A DNA stretch of 64,000 nt from positions 310,001 to 374,000 of the forward strand of contig NZ_JAJIRT010000001.1 of NCBI RefSeq assembly GCF_025717675.1, written 5' to 3'. Made by a program: the position numbers and the translations under genes. Source of the DNA: Paucibacter sp. DJ2R-2. GTDB taxonomy: Bacteria; Pseudomonadota; Gammaproteobacteria; Burkholderiales; Burkholderiaceae_C. Below, piece after piece: positions 1 to 8,772 of the stretch; position 1 is the first letter of the stretch; every line of letters begins with the position of its first letter. The notes below the pieces were generated by a model that did not search any database, was not told the origin of the DNA, and saw only the letters and a program-made list of their open reading frames with translations.

Positions 1-650
1 GCATGGAAGAGTTCGCCCGCAGCCTGACGCGCAAACTCAGCGGTGACAAGGTCAGCCGCAGCGAGCTGCAGGCCCTGGCCAGCCAGCTTGAAGACGGTGC
101 GCGCCTGGTCAACAACAACTTGGCCCGCGCGGCCGACCTGATCAGCAATTTCAAGACCCTGGCGGTGGACCAGGCCAGTGCCGCTGAAATGCATGTGGAC
201 TTGAGCCCCTATCTGAGCGGCATCGTCAAGGCGCACAACCCAGTGCTGCGCGCTGCCCAGACCCGCGCCGAGCTGGACACACCCGAGCATCTGCACGCCA
301 CCCTCGTGCCGGGCCAGTTCTCGCAAATCGTCTCCAACCTGATCACCAATGCGCTGACCCATGCGTTTCAGGATCAGCCCGAGGACCGGCCGCGCCTGAT
401 CCGCGTCCGCCTGCACGGTCAAGGCGAGCGCCTGCATCTGCACTTCAGCGACAACGGACGCGGCGTGCCGCCCGAGGTGCGGGCGCGCATGTTCGAGCCC
501 TACTTCACCACCCGCCGCGGCAGCGGTGGATCGGGCCTGGGCCTCTACATCGTGCACAAGCTGTGCGAGCAGATGGGCGGCCAGATCGTGGTGGACGAGG
601 CGCACTCACCTGGCCTGGGCTTCCGCGTGGACCTGCCCTTGCGCGATTGA
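1..650 (+). CDS. Sensor histidine kinase, C-terminal part (5' end outside window)
   Basis: This is the carboxyl half of a histidine kinase that autophosphorylates with ATP and passes phosphate to a response regulator. In the visible 215 residues (counted from the ATG at position 3) the ATP-binding domain is complete: N box around residues 107-121 (QIVSNLITNALTHAF), G1 DNGRG at 150-154, F box FEPYFTT at 164-170 and G2 GSGLGL at 176-181. The phosphoacceptor helix and any sensor domain lie upstream of the window, so the ATG at 3 is very probably internal. The stretch before the N box fits the second helix of the dimerisation domain. cobS follows after about 60 bases. The signal sensed cannot be told. 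Confidence 0.88.
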   Translation, partial: MEEFARSLTRKLSGDKVSRSELQALASQLEDGARLVNNNLARAADLISNFKTLAVDQASAAEMHVDLSPYLSGIVKAHNPVLRAAQTRAELDTPEHLHATLVPGQFSQIVSNLITNALTHAFQDQPEDRPRLIRVRLHGQGERLHLHFSDNGRGVPPEVRARMFEPYFTTRRGSGGSGLGLYIVHKLCEQMGGQIVVDEAHSPGLGFRVDLPLRD

Positions 651-710
651 ATTGCGCCTTTCAGCCGCCCCTGTTTTCTCGCTCTCCTTCTCCTGTCTCC
701 GCCTTCTCGC

Positions 711-1508
711 ATGCCTGTTCTGCTCCACGAGCTTCGCCTGTTCTTCATCGCCCTGCAGTTTTTCACCCGCTGTCCTGTACCCGCCTGGGTCGGTTTTGAG
801 CCGGCCTGGCTGCAGGCCTGCGGACGCTACTTTCCGGCGGTGGGCCTGCTGGTCGGCGCTTGGTCGGCGACGGTACTGGGTGCGGCCCTGTGGCTGTGGC
901 CGCCCATGGTGGCGGTGGGCTTGAGCATGGCGGCCAGCATCTGGCTGACCGGCGGCTTCCACGAGGACGGCTGGGCCGACAGCTGCGACGGCCTGGGCGG
1001 CGCGGTCAGCCGCGAGAAGGCCCTCACCATCATGAAGGACTCGCGCATCGGCAGCTATGGCGCCCTGGGCCTGATCCTGATGCTGGGGCTCAAGGCCGCC
1101 AGCTTGCTGGCCCTGGTCGAGCACAGCCCCTTGCTGGGCCTGCTCGCCCTGATCTGGGCCCACAGCGCTTCCCGCCTGGCGCCGGTCTGGCTGATGCATG
1201 CCCTGCCCTATGCCGGCGATGCCGAACACGCGAAGGCCAAGCCTCTGGCCACCGAGGCGAGCCTCGGCACGGTGTTCGCGGGACTGCTCTGGCCGCTGGC
1301 CATGGCCGGCGGCATGCTGGCCCTGATGCCCGGCCTGCTGCCGGCGCTCGGCGCCGCCAGCCTGGCCGGCCTGGGCCTGACCTGGTGGATGCGGTCCATG
1401 CTGAAACGCCGCCTCGGCGGCTACACCGGGGACAACCTCGGCGCCACGCAGCAGCTGGTGGAGCTGGGTCTGCTGCTGTGTCTGCTGGCCGTGGTCCATG
1501 CCGGCTGA
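711..1508 (+). CDS. cobS: Adenosylcobinamide-GDP ribazoletransferase (cobalamin synthase)
   Basis: CobS joins adenosylcobinamide-GDP to alpha-ribazole (or its 5'-phosphate) in the last assembly steps of vitamin B12, at the inner membrane. The 265-residue protein is hydrophobic throughout. It carries the family signature GGFHEDGWADSCDGLGG around residues 81-97, followed by EKALTIMKDSRIGSYG (102-117), the Asp-rich region thought to bind metal and substrate. Length is close to the usual 250-270. The ATG at 711 begins a protein with the typical LHELRLFFIALQFFTRCPVP amino end. It overlaps cobC by 11 bases, so the two are one transcription unit. Other cob genes, and any cobalamin riboswitch, would lie upstream of the window. 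Confidence 0.93.
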   Translation: MPVLLHELRLFFIALQFFTRCPVPAWVGFEPAWLQACGRYFPAVGLLVGAWSATVLGAALWLWPPMVAVGLSMAASIWLTGGFHEDGWADSCDGLGGAVSREKALTIMKDSRIGSYGALGLILMLGLKAASLLALVEHSPLLGLLALIWAHSASRLAPVWLMHALPYAGDAEHAKAKPLATEASLGTVFAGLLWPLAMAGGMLALMPGLLPALGAASLAGLGLTWWMRSMLKRRLGGYTGDNLGATQQLVELGLLLCLLAVVHAG

Positions 1509-2067
1509 AGCCCAAGTCGCAGCCCATGCCTGGGTCTGGCGCCACCCCAAACCCGAGGGCGCGGCCGGCCGCTGCATCGGCGCGGGCACGGATCTGCCGG
1601 TGCACCGGCGCCGCGCCAAGCGCCTGGCCCGGCGCATCCAGCGCTTCGCGCGCCGCCACCGCCTGCCCCATGTGGCGCACAGCTCAGGCCTGCGGCGCTG
1701 CGCCGATGTCGGCCGCTGGCTGCGTCGCTGGGGTTGGCGGCATCGCATCGATCCGGCCCTGGCCGAGATGGATTTCGGCCGCTGGGATGGCCGGCCCTGG
1801 AGCGAGTTGAGCGCCGCCGATTTCGAACCCTGGATGCAGGACTTTGCCGGCCATGCGCCGGGCGGCGGCGAAACCCTGATGCAGTTGATGGCGCGCGCTG
1901 CTGCCTGGCCGGTGCCGGCGGGCGGGCTGCTGATCAGCCATGGCGGCTGGATCTTGGCGCGCCGGTGGGTGGAGCGAGAAGGGCCGCTCAGCACCCCAAA
2001 CGCCGCCGCGTGGCCGGCGCCCCCGCGCTATGGCGAATGCTGGGCGCTGCGGGGCGGCCCGGTCTGA
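1498..2067 (+). CDS. cobC: Alpha-ribazole phosphatase-type histidine phosphatase
   Basis: This 189-residue protein belongs to the histidine phosphatase superfamily and probably removes phosphate from alpha-ribazole-5'-phosphate in cobalamin assembly. The phosphohistidine motif reads WRHPKP (residues 14-19) instead of the common RHG, a variant I associate with betaproteobacterial CobC proteins. Further support is the GRCIG-TDLP segment, the SGLRRCADVG segment (family S-x-L-x-R-C) and the second catalytic histidine in LLISHGGW. The start overlaps the end of cobS by 11 bases, which suggests translational coupling and supports the pathway assignment. The gene ends 2 bases from the convergent ferredoxin gene. 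Confidence 0.85.
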   Translation: MPAEAQVAAHAWVWRHPKPEGAAGRCIGAGTDLPVHRRRAKRLARRIQRFARRHRLPHVAHSSGLRRCADVGRWLRRWGWRHRIDPALAEMDFGRWDGRPWSELSAADFEPWMQDFAGHAPGGGETLMQLMARAAAWPVPAGGLLISHGGWILARRWVEREGPLSTPNAAAWPAPPRYGECWALRGGPV

Positions 2068-2068
2068 A

Positions 2069-2840
<772 letters not shown>

Positions 2841-2893
2841 GGAATCGGTCCGGCGGAGGGGCTGGACCATGGCGTTGGCGGGTAAGGCCGGAA

Positions 2894-3523
2894 TTATCCC
2901 TTGCGCCGAAAGACCTGGAAATGCACGGCCCCGGCCTTGCCCGAGCGCCAGACCTCCAGGCCCAGCTCTTCCGGCGCCACGATGGGTTCACCGGACTCCA
3001 GATAGACCAGGCCGTCGGGCACCAACAGCGGCAGGGCCGCGCGCAGGGCCGGCAGGAACAAGTCCTGTTGAAACGGCGGGTCCAAGAGCACCAGCTCGAA
3101 GTGAGCCGGCGCGCAACGCGCCATCCAGGCCAGGGCGTCGGTGCTCTCCACTCGCAGCGTGTCGGCCTTGAGGCGAACTTTGCTGGCATTCAGGCTGCGT
3201 GCAAGTTCGGCGTCACGCTCCAGAAGCAGCACCTCGGTCGCACCGCGCGAGGCTGCCTCGAAACCCAGGGCGCCGCTGCCGGCAAAGGCGTCGAGCACAC
3301 GCCAGCCGTCGAGGTCCTGGCCCAGCCAGTTGAACAGGGTTTCACGCACCCGGTCGGGCGTTGGCCGCAGACCCGGCCGGTCGGCCACTGGCAGCTTGGA
3401 GCGTTTCCACTGGCCGCCGATGATGCGCACCTCGCGGGCCGCCATGCGCGGCGCGCCCTGCTTCTCAGGCGCGGCACCGGCAGCCTTGGCCGCGACGCTG
3501 GAACGAGGACGGCCGCCGCTCAT
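2894..3523 (-). CDS. rsmD: 16S rRNA (guanine(966)-N2)-methyltransferase
   Basis: RsmD methylates G966 of 16S rRNA using S-adenosylmethionine. The 209-residue protein contains [15 protein letters not shown] and [17 protein letters not shown], both diagnostic. It also has the SAM-binding glycine motif [14 protein letters not shown] and the catalytic LLDPPF (NPPY/DPPF type). The first 25 or so residues are a non-conserved basic extension. The ATG at 3521-3523 overlaps the hisF TGA as ATGA, so translation is probably coupled to hisF. In many relatives hisF is followed by hisI and hisE. Here rsmD occupies that place. Confidence 0.95.
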   Translation of the reverse strand: MSGGRPRSSVAAKAAGAAPEKQGAPRMAAREVRIIGGQWKRSKLPVADRPGLRPTPDRVRETLFNWLGQDLDGWRVLDAFAGSGALGFEAASRGATEVLLLERDAELARSLNASKVRLKADTLRVESTDALAWMARCAPAHFELVLLDPPFQQDLFLPALRAALPLLVPDGLVYLESGEPIVAPEELGLEVWRSGKAGAVHFQVFRRKG

Positions 3524-4293
3524 TGCCGCACCGCAATGCCGCGCGCAGCCAGCATGGCCTTGGCCTCGCCGACCGTGTGCTGGCCGTAGTGAAAGATGCT
3601 GGCGGCCAGCACCGCATCGGCACCGCCGATCGTGATGCCATCGGCCAGGTCCTCCAGCGAACCGACGCCGCCCGAGGCGATCACCGGCACCGAGACCGCG
3701 TCGCTGACCGCGCGTGTCAGCGCCAGGTCGAAGCCGCTCTTGGTGCCGTCGCGGTCCATGCTGGTCAGCAGGATCTCGCCGGCACCGAGCTCGGCCATCT
3801 GCTTGGCCCACTGCACCGCGTCGAGGCCCACGTTCTTGCGCCCGCCATGGGTGTAAACATCCCAGCCTGGGCCGCGCACGTCGCCATCAGCCCGGCGTTT
3901 GGCATCGATGGCCACGACGATGCACTGCGCACCATATTTGTCAGACGCTTCGCGAATCAGCTCGGGCCGCGCCACGGCGGCGGAATTGAAGCTGACCTTG
4001 TCGGCGCCGGCATTGAGCAGGCGCCGCACATCGGCCACCTCGCGCACGCCACCGCCCACCGTCAGCGGAATGAAGACCTGCGAGGCCACGGCCTCGATGA
4101 TGTGCAGGATCAGGTCGCGACCATCGCTGGTCGCGGTGATGTCGAGAAAGGTCAGCTCATCGGCGCCCTGCTCGTTGTAGCGCGCCGCGATCTCCACCGG
4201 ATCGCCCGCGTCACGCAGCTCGGTGAAGTTGATGCCCTTGACGACCCGCCCGGCGGTCACGTCCAGGCAGGGAATGATGCGTTTGGCCAGCAT
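3520..4293 (-). CDS. hisF: Imidazole glycerol phosphate synthase, cyclase subunit
   Basis: HisF pairs with HisH. It uses ammonia from the glutaminase subunit to convert PRFAR into imidazole glycerol phosphate and AICAR. It is a (beta/alpha)8 barrel of 257 residues, the normal length. Catalytic Asp11 lies in [15 protein letters not shown], and the second catalytic Asp is in [12 protein letters not shown]. The phosphate-binding loops VGGGVR and IASGGVG are present. The start is the ATG at 4291-4293 giving [11 protein letters not shown]. It is separated from hisA by 414 bases containing REP-like repeats, so hisF may depend partly on a separate promoter or processing event. It overlaps rsmD. Confidence 0.97.
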   Translation of the reverse strand: MLAKRIIPCLDVTAGRVVKGINFTELRDAGDPVEIAARYNEQGADELTFLDITATSDGRDLILHIIEAVASQVFIPLTVGGGVREVADVRRLLNAGADKVSFNSAAVARPELIREASDKYGAQCIVVAIDAKRRADGDVRGPGWDVYTHGGRKNVGLDAVQWAKQMAELGAGEILLTSMDRDGTKSGFDLALTRAVSDAVSVPVIASGGVGSLEDLADGITIGGADAVLAASIFHYGQHTVGEAKAMLAARGIAVRQ

Positions 4294-4440
4294 GACGAGC
4301 TTTCGCGAGAGAGAGAAAAGAAGTGAGGCGCAGACGGTGGTCTGATCAACTTGGAATTGGCAAGAATCGGCACGGAGCAGCCGTTGAAGGTTGAGCTTGT
4401 GCCAAGGGGCATCGAGCGAATGCTTCCGCTCATGTCCTCC

Positions 4441-4484
4441 GGCCTGTGCTGCGCACAGGCCTCCCCCTTTACTTCGCTTCAGCA
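4441..4484 (-). repeat. REP-like unit, left copy (hairpin plus conserved tail)
   Basis: A perfect 9-bp hairpin (GGCCTGTGC, loop TGC, GCACAGGCC, 4441-4461) is followed directly by the tail TCCCCCTTTACTTCGCTTC and then AGCAC. The same tail, in reverse orientation, flanks the hairpin of the second unit at 4568-4615. Together they look like two head-to-head copies of a short palindromic repeat family. Confidence 0.6.
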
Positions 4485-4549
4485 CTCACCCGACACCCCT
4501 TGTCAGTGCGACCGCTCGGCGTTTTCGTCGAAGTAGCAAGGCCTTGCTG

Positions 4550-4655
4550 GATCGGGACGGCTGGGTGCTCTGCGAAGTGAAGTAAAGGAGGAGACCCCAG
4601 CCGTAGGCTGGGGTCGGGGGACATGAACGGAGCAGAGCGCCCAGTCGGCCCGATC
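4550..4655 (+). repeat. REP-like unit, right copy, inside a larger imperfect inverted repeat
   Basis: The inner hairpin has a perfect 10-bp stem (GACCCCAGCC, loop GTA, GGCTGGGGTC, 4593-4615). It is preceded by GAAGTGAAGTAAAGGAGGA (4574-4592), the reverse complement, with two mismatches, of the tail of the left unit. An outer inverted repeat of about 23 bp with some 20 matches pairs 4550-4572 with 4633-4655. The whole could fold into one long structured stem as RNA or as single-stranded DNA. Confidence 0.6.
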
Positions 4656-4707
4656 AACAACCGACCCAAGGGCTGCTTCGTACCGTCAGCCGACGCAGAC
4701 TCGTGCT

Positions 4708-5451
4708 TCAGCCCAAAGACAACTCGTCCGCGCGCGCTTGGCCTGCGGTGAAATCCAGATCGCCGGTGTAGATGGAGCGGCCGCAGATCACGCCTTCCAC
4801 GCCTTCGCTTTCAACGGCACAGAGCGCTTCGATGTCCGCAATATTGGACAGGCCGCCCGAGGCGATGACCGGAATGCTCAGTGCCTGCGCCAGCTTCACC
4901 GTCGCTTCGATATTGATGCCGGTCAGCATGCCGTCGCGGCCGATGTCGGTGTAGATCACGCCTTCCAGACCATAACCTTCGAACTTGCGGGCCAGGTCGA
5001 TCACTTCGTGACCGGTCAGCTTGCTCCAGCCATCGGTCGCCACCTTGCCGTCCTTGGCATCAAGGCCCACGATGATGTGGCCGCCAAACGCGGTGGCTGC
5101 GTCCTGCAAGAAACCGGGGTTTTTGACAGCGGCCGTGCCGATGATGATGTAGCTCAGGCCCGCATCGAGGTAGCGCTCGATGGTGTCCAGATCGCGGATG
5201 CCGCCGCCCAGCTGCACGGGAATCTCGCCGTTCACTTCGCGCAGGATGGCCTTGATCGCGGTCTCGTTGACCGGTTTGCCCGCGAAGGCACCGTTCAAGT
5301 CGACCAAATGCAGGCGCCGCGCACCGGCGTCGATCCAGCGCCGCGCCATGGCTGCCGGGTCTTCGCCGAAGGTGGTGGACTCGTTCATATCGCCTTGCTT
5401 GAGGCGCACACAACGACCGTCTTTCAGGTCAATAGCAGGAATCAGCAACAT
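4708..5451 (-). CDS. hisA: ProFAR isomerase (phosphoribosylformimino-AICAR-P isomerase)
   Basis: HisA catalyses the Amadori rearrangement of ProFAR to PRFAR in histidine synthesis. The 247-residue barrel begins [20 protein letters not shown] with catalytic Asp8. The second catalytic Asp is in [16 protein letters not shown], and the phosphate-binding motifs QLGGGIRD and VIASGGLSN are present. The length is normal. The ATG at 5449-5451 is the only sensible start. It follows hisH after about 143 bases, a gap that holds no recognisable gene, and precedes the repeat-filled gap before hisF. Confidence 0.97.
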   Translation of the reverse strand: MLLIPAIDLKDGRCVRLKQGDMNESTTFGEDPAAMARRWIDAGARRLHLVDLNGAFAGKPVNETAIKAILREVNGEIPVQLGGGIRDLDTIERYLDAGLSYIIIGTAAVKNPGFLQDAATAFGGHIIVGLDAKDGKVATDGWSKLTGHEVIDLARKFEGYGLEGVIYTDIGRDGMLTGINIEATVKLAQALSIPVIASGGLSNIADIEALCAVESEGVEGVICGRSIYTGDLDFTAGQARADELSLG

Positions 5452-5594
5452 GGCCGAGGTCAGTGGTGAGGAAGTAGATGGGGTTGGAGGGAAGGACAGA
5501 AACGGGGATCAGAGCAGCCGGAAAAAGTGCCTGAGCGGACCGCGCATGCATACATGCAGTTCGATGATGGCTGGGTCAGAAATGAGAAGAGGGC

Positions 5595-6242
5595 TCAGGG
5601 ATTCCAGTGGAGGAAATTGCGATACAGGGCGAGGCCCAGCGCAGCACTTTTTTCAGGGTGGAATTGGGTGGCAAAAATATTATCCCGGGCGACGGCGCAG
5701 GTAAAGCGCAGGCCGTAATCGGTCTCGCCGGCACTGTGGTGCGCATCTAACGGCGCAGCATAGAAGCTGTGCACGAAGTAAAACCAGCTCTCATCAGGGA
5801 TGCCAGCCCAAAGCGCATGCGGCTGCGCCTGACGGACGCGGTTCCAGCCCATCTGCGGCACCTTGTAGCGGCTGCCATCGGGCTGCAACTGGCCATCCAG
5901 CTGGAAGCGACGAACGCGGCCGGGGATCAGGCCCAGGCCCGGCGTGTCCTGCTCTTCGCTGTGGTCCAGCAGCATCTGCATGCCCACGCAGACGCCCATC
6001 AGCGGCTTGCTGGCGGCGGCTTCGAGCACCGCTTGCTGGAGGCCGGAGTCCTTGAGCTCGCGCATGCAATCGCGCATGGCGCCCTGCCCCGGCAGCACCA
6101 CGCGCTCGGCGGCACGCACCGCCTCTGGCTCCGAGGTGATCACCACCTCCAGCCCGGAGTCCTGCGCCACATGGAGCACGGCCTGCGAAACCGAACGCAG
6201 ATTGCCCATGCCGTAGTCGACAACAGCAACAGTCCGCTTCAT
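5595..6242 (-). CDS. hisH: Imidazole glycerol phosphate synthase, glutaminase subunit
   Basis: Class I glutamine amidotransferase that supplies ammonia to HisF. The triad is visible: nucleophile Cys85 in [11 protein letters not shown], and His195 with Glu197 in TQFHPEKS. The oxyanion-strand motif [11 protein letters not shown] and the HisF-contact motif QMGWN are also present. At 215 residues the length is usual. The ATG (6240-6242) is one base from the hisB stop, so the pair is almost certainly co-translated. Nothing unusual. Confidence 0.97.
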   Translation of the reverse strand: MKRTVAVVDYGMGNLRSVSQAVLHVAQDSGLEVVITSEPEAVRAAERVVLPGQGAMRDCMRELKDSGLQQAVLEAAASKPLMGVCVGMQMLLDHSEEQDTPGLGLIPGRVRRFQLDGQLQPDGSRYKVPQMGWNRVRQAQPHALWAGIPDESWFYFVHSFYAAPLDAHHSAGETDYGLRFTCAVARDNIFATQFHPEKSAALGLALYRNFLHWNP

Positions 6243-6243
6243 G

Positions 6244-6867
6244 TCAAAGACTGCCCTTGGTCGACGGAATCACGCCCAGCGAGCGTGGGTCCAGGGTCAG
6301 GGCCATGCGCAGCGCGCGGCCGAAGGCCTTGAAGATGGTTTCACACTGATGGTGGGCGTTATGTCCCTTGAGATTGTCCACATGCAGGGACACCAGGGCA
6401 TGGTTGACGAAGCCCTGGAAGAACTCGAAGGCGAGCTGGGTGTCGAAAGCGCCAATCGAGCCGGCGGTAAATTTCACATCCATGGCCAGACCGGGGCGGC
6501 CGGAGAAATCGACCACCACGCGCGACAGCGCTTCGTCCAGCGGCACATAGCTGTGGCCGTAGCGGGTTAGGCCCTTCTTGTCGCCGACCGCCTGGGCCAC
6601 CGCCAGGCCCAGGGTGATGCCCACGTCTTCCACCGTGTGGTGGCCGTCGATGTGCAAGTCCCCCTTGGCTTCGATCTCCAGATCGATCAGGCCATGGCGG
6701 GCGATCTGGTCGAGCATGTGATCGAAGAAGCCGATGCCGGTGTTCAGGCGGGCCTCGCCCGTGCCGTCGAGATTGACGCGCACGCGGATCTGCGTTTCCT
6801 TGGTGTTGCGGCTGACTTCGGCGACGCGCGCCGCGGGCGCGGGGCTCAGGACCAGATCGGTACTCAT
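6244..6867 (-). CDS. hisB: Imidazoleglycerol-phosphate dehydratase
   Basis: Manganese enzyme that dehydrates imidazole glycerol phosphate to imidazole acetol phosphate. Metal-binding motifs are all present: [41 protein letters not shown] and [19 protein letters not shown]. At 207 residues it is the monofunctional form, without the histidinol phosphatase domain of enteric HisB. The ATG at 6865-6867 was chosen. It leaves a short variable amino end (about 15 residues) before [10 protein letters not shown], where the conserved domain begins. It lies 5 bases after hisC and 1 base before hisH. Confidence 0.97.
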   Translation of the reverse strand: MSTDLVLSPAPAARVAEVSRNTKETQIRVRVNLDGTGEARLNTGIGFFDHMLDQIARHGLIDLEIEAKGDLHIDGHHTVEDVGITLGLAVAQAVGDKKGLTRYGHSYVPLDEALSRVVVDFSGRPGLAMDVKFTAGSIGAFDTQLAFEFFQGFVNHALVSLHVDNLKGHNAHHQCETIFKAFGRALRMALTLDPRSLGVIPSTKGSL

Positions 6868-6872
6868 GATGC

Positions 6873-7985
6873 TCAGAGACTTTCTTTCAAGGCAGCCAGC
6901 ATGGCTGTGTTTTCCTCGGCCGTGCCGATGGTGATGCGCAAGCAATTCGCCAGCAAAGCGTGGGCGCTGGACGCGTTCTTGATCAGCACGCCGCGTGCCT
7001 TCATGGCCGCAAACGTAGCCGCGGCGTCCGCCACCCGCGCCAGCAGCATATTGCCCTGGCTGGGGAAGACCTGCACGCCAGACAGGCTTTGCAGCGCCGC
7101 CAGGACCCGCTCACGCTGGGCCCGCAGTTCGGCCGCCTGCGCGGCATACACCTCGGCATGCTCGAGCGCAAAAAGCCCGGCTTCGGCATTGAGCACGCCG
7201 ATATTGAAGGGCGGGCGCAGCTTTTCGATCTGCGCGACCAGCTCGCTGCGACCCATCAGATAGCCGATGCGCACGCCGGCCAGGCCGAACTTGCTCATGG
7301 TGCGCATGACCAGCACATTCGGGTGGCGGCGCAGCCAGCCCATGGAGTCGGCGGCGGCAAAGGGCTGGTAGGCCTCGTCCATCACCACCAGGCCGGGCGC
7401 GGCGGCGATGATCTGCTCGATCACGGCTGCGTCCCAGAGATTGCCGGTCGGGTTGTTCGGGTAGGCCAGGTAGATCAGCGCCGGCTGATGCTGGGCAATC
7501 GCCGCCAGCATGGCCGGGCCGTCCAGCTCAAAGTCTTCCGCGCGCAGCGGCACGCCGACGAAACCCAGGCCCTGGTAACGGGCCGAATGCTCGTACATCA
7601 CAAAGCTGGGCAGCGGCGTCATCACGCAAGTGCCAGGCTGGCTGACGGCCATGCTCAGCAAGGTGATGAGCTCGTCCGAACCATTGCCGAGCACGATGTC
7701 GCAGCCCTCGGGCATGCCGGCATGGGCGGCAAGAGCCAGGGCCAGCTCGCGGGTGCGCTCGGCCGGATAACGGTTGATCGCCACGGCACCGAGGCGGCGG
7801 CCCAGAGCCTCCTGTAGCTCGGCCGGCAGGCGAAACGGGTTCTCCATCACGTCCAGCTTGATCAGGCCGGCGCTGCTCTGGACCGGGTAGGCGCTCATGG
7901 CGCGCACATCGGGACGGATGGCGGCCAGGGCTTGCTGCAAAAGATCGTCGGGGGCGATGCTGGGGCGGTTCATGGTCGTCGTCAT
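6873..7985 (-). CDS. hisC: Histidinol-phosphate aminotransferase
   Basis: PLP-dependent class I/II aminotransferase converting imidazole acetol phosphate to histidinol phosphate. Visible motifs in the 370 residues are [17 protein letters not shown] (PLP phosphate site), [17 protein letters not shown] and the Schiff-base lysine Lys232 in [14 protein letters not shown]. The ATG at 7983-7985 overlaps the TGA of the PIN toxin gene (ATGA). A second in-frame ATG four codons later is an alternative start. The overlap means hisC translation, and perhaps transcription, is tied to the toxin-antitoxin pair rather than directly to hisD. Confidence 0.97.
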   Translation of the reverse strand: MTTTMNRPSIAPDDLLQQALAAIRPDVRAMSAYPVQSSAGLIKLDVMENPFRLPAELQEALGRRLGAVAINRYPAERTRELALALAAHAGMPEGCDIVLGNGSDELITLLSMAVSQPGTCVMTPLPSFVMYEHSARYQGLGFVGVPLRAEDFELDGPAMLAAIAQHQPALIYLAYPNNPTGNLWDAAVIEQIIAAAPGLVVMDEAYQPFAAADSMGWLRRHPNVLVMRTMSKFGLAGVRIGYLMGRSELVAQIEKLRPPFNIGVLNAEAGLFALEHAEVYAAQAAELRAQRERVLAALQSLSGVQVFPSQGNMLLARVADAAATFAAMKARGVLIKNASSAHALLANCLRITIGTAEENTAMLAALKESL

Positions 7986-8440
7986 TGCAGCGCTTCGGGC
8001 GCCATCAGCAAGGGGTTGAGGATCTGCACGCTGTCCAGCTGCAACTCATGCTTGAGCTCCAGGCTGAGCAGGCGGCTGCAGCCCTGGGCTTTGGCGGCGG
8101 CCACGATCAATGCGTCGGCATACGGCAGTCCGAAGCGGCTTTCGATCGACCAGGCGCTTTCCACCGTCGCGTGATCGATGGCCCAGGGTTGCCAGCGCTG
8201 GTAGCGCCGCACCTCGGCCCGCGCATCGCCGTTGGGCATGGGCGGCTGAATGCGGGTGGTGACCAGGCGGTAGAAATCGTTGAGCACTTGGGTGGACAGC
8301 CGGCCGCGGCGCTGCTGCCAGAGCAGGCGCAGCACGGCCATAGCCTGCTCGCGCGCCTCGGGCTGGGCGCCGTCTTCGCTGAGGATGAGCACCGAGGTGT
8401 CGACAAACACCGGCTCGCGGGTGGCCAGCACGGCACTCAT
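7982..8440 (-). CDS. PIN-domain ribonuclease toxin (VapC-like)
   Basis: A 152-residue PIN domain, the fold of VapC toxins that cleave RNA with a metal-bound acidic cluster. Acidic positions are Asp14 in VFVDTSVLI, Asp55 in VLNDFY (usually Glu), Asp109 in LPYADALIVAAA and Glu128 in LSLEL (usually Asp). The two conservative swaps could change activity but keep the acidic set. The ATG at 8438-8440 overlaps the antitoxin stop, and its own stop overlaps the hisC start, both as ATGA. The ribbon-helix-helix protein upstream is the expected antitoxin. The RNA target cannot be deduced. It is unusual to find such a toxin inside a biosynthetic operon. Confidence 0.88.
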   Translation of the reverse strand: MSAVLATREPVFVDTSVLILSEDGAQPEAREQAMAVLRLLWQQRRGRLSTQVLNDFYRLVTTRIQPPMPNGDARAEVRRYQRWQPWAIDHATVESAWSIESRFGLPYADALIVAAAKAQGCSRLLSLELKHELQLDSVQILNPLLMAPEALQ

Positions 8441-8658
8441 GCTGCGTCGCCCCGCTGCGGATAGGCCGCGCCGTCCGAGGCCCAGCTGCGCTCGCGGTGC
8501 AGCCAGTCCTGCATGGCGCGCTCGTAGGCGTCGTCGTGGCGCATCTTCTCGGCCAGCATCTCGCCGACCAGACGCGAGACGCTGGTGTTGCGCCGCGCAG
8601 CCTCGAGCCGAGCCCATTCGGCGACGCTGTCTTCCATGGAGATGGTCACGTTCTTCAC
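8437..8658 (-). CDS. Ribbon-helix-helix antitoxin of the PIN toxin
   Basis: Short (73 aa) DNA-binding antitoxin. The ribbon and two helices are VKNVTISMEDSVAEWARLEA and RRNTSVSRLVGEMLAEKM, and the charged tail probably wraps the toxin. The start was placed at GTG (8656-8658), because the ribbon strand should begin the protein and the tandem palindromes just upstream look like an operator rather than coding sequence. An in-frame ATG at 8704-8706 would add 16 residues encoded by those palindromes and remains possible. No clear Shine-Dalgarno precedes the GTG, so the transcript might be leaderless or nearly so. It overlaps the toxin gene by ATGA. Confidence 0.85.
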   Translation of the reverse strand: MKNVTISMEDSVAEWARLEAARRNTSVSRLVGEMLAEKMRHDDAYERAMQDWLHRERSWASDGAAYPQRGDAA

Positions 8659-8670
8659 GGGACGCAGAGT

Positions 8671-8711
8671 AACACGAAGTTCGTGCAACACGAAGTTCGT
8701 GTTCATTTCAA
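8671..8711 (-). promoter_or_regulatory. Tandem palindromic operator and possible -35 of the toxin-antitoxin pair
   Basis: Two copies of AACACGAAGTTCGTG (8671-8685 and 8687-8701) lie one base apart. Each contains the perfect palindrome CACGAAGTTCGTG. On the minus strand TTGAAA (8711-8706) could be a -35 box. One palindrome would then fall between -35 and -10 and the other over or after -10, as expected for autorepression by a ribbon-helix-helix dimer of dimers. The -10 itself is poor. Confidence 0.7.
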
Positions 8712-8772
8712 ACCACGGAGACCAGGGGTGTTGAGACTCCTTCACCCCCCTCCCCGTTGCGGCCAGCTCGCC

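Larger units (their letters stand above)
4294..4707. other. Long intergenic gap between hisA and hisF
   Basis: 414 bases without a convincing gene inside an otherwise tightly packed his operon. Open frames here have no family resemblance. The central half (about 4441-4655) is filled by hairpins and inverted repeats, listed separately. The flanks (4294-4440 and 4656-4707) show no recognisable element. Confidence 0.6.

Noticed and set aside
1498..2067. CobC as an inactive phosphatase because its motif is RHP rather than RHG
   Set aside because: The other family segments and second catalytic His are intact, and the RHP variant is one I associate with CobC-like proteins of this group.
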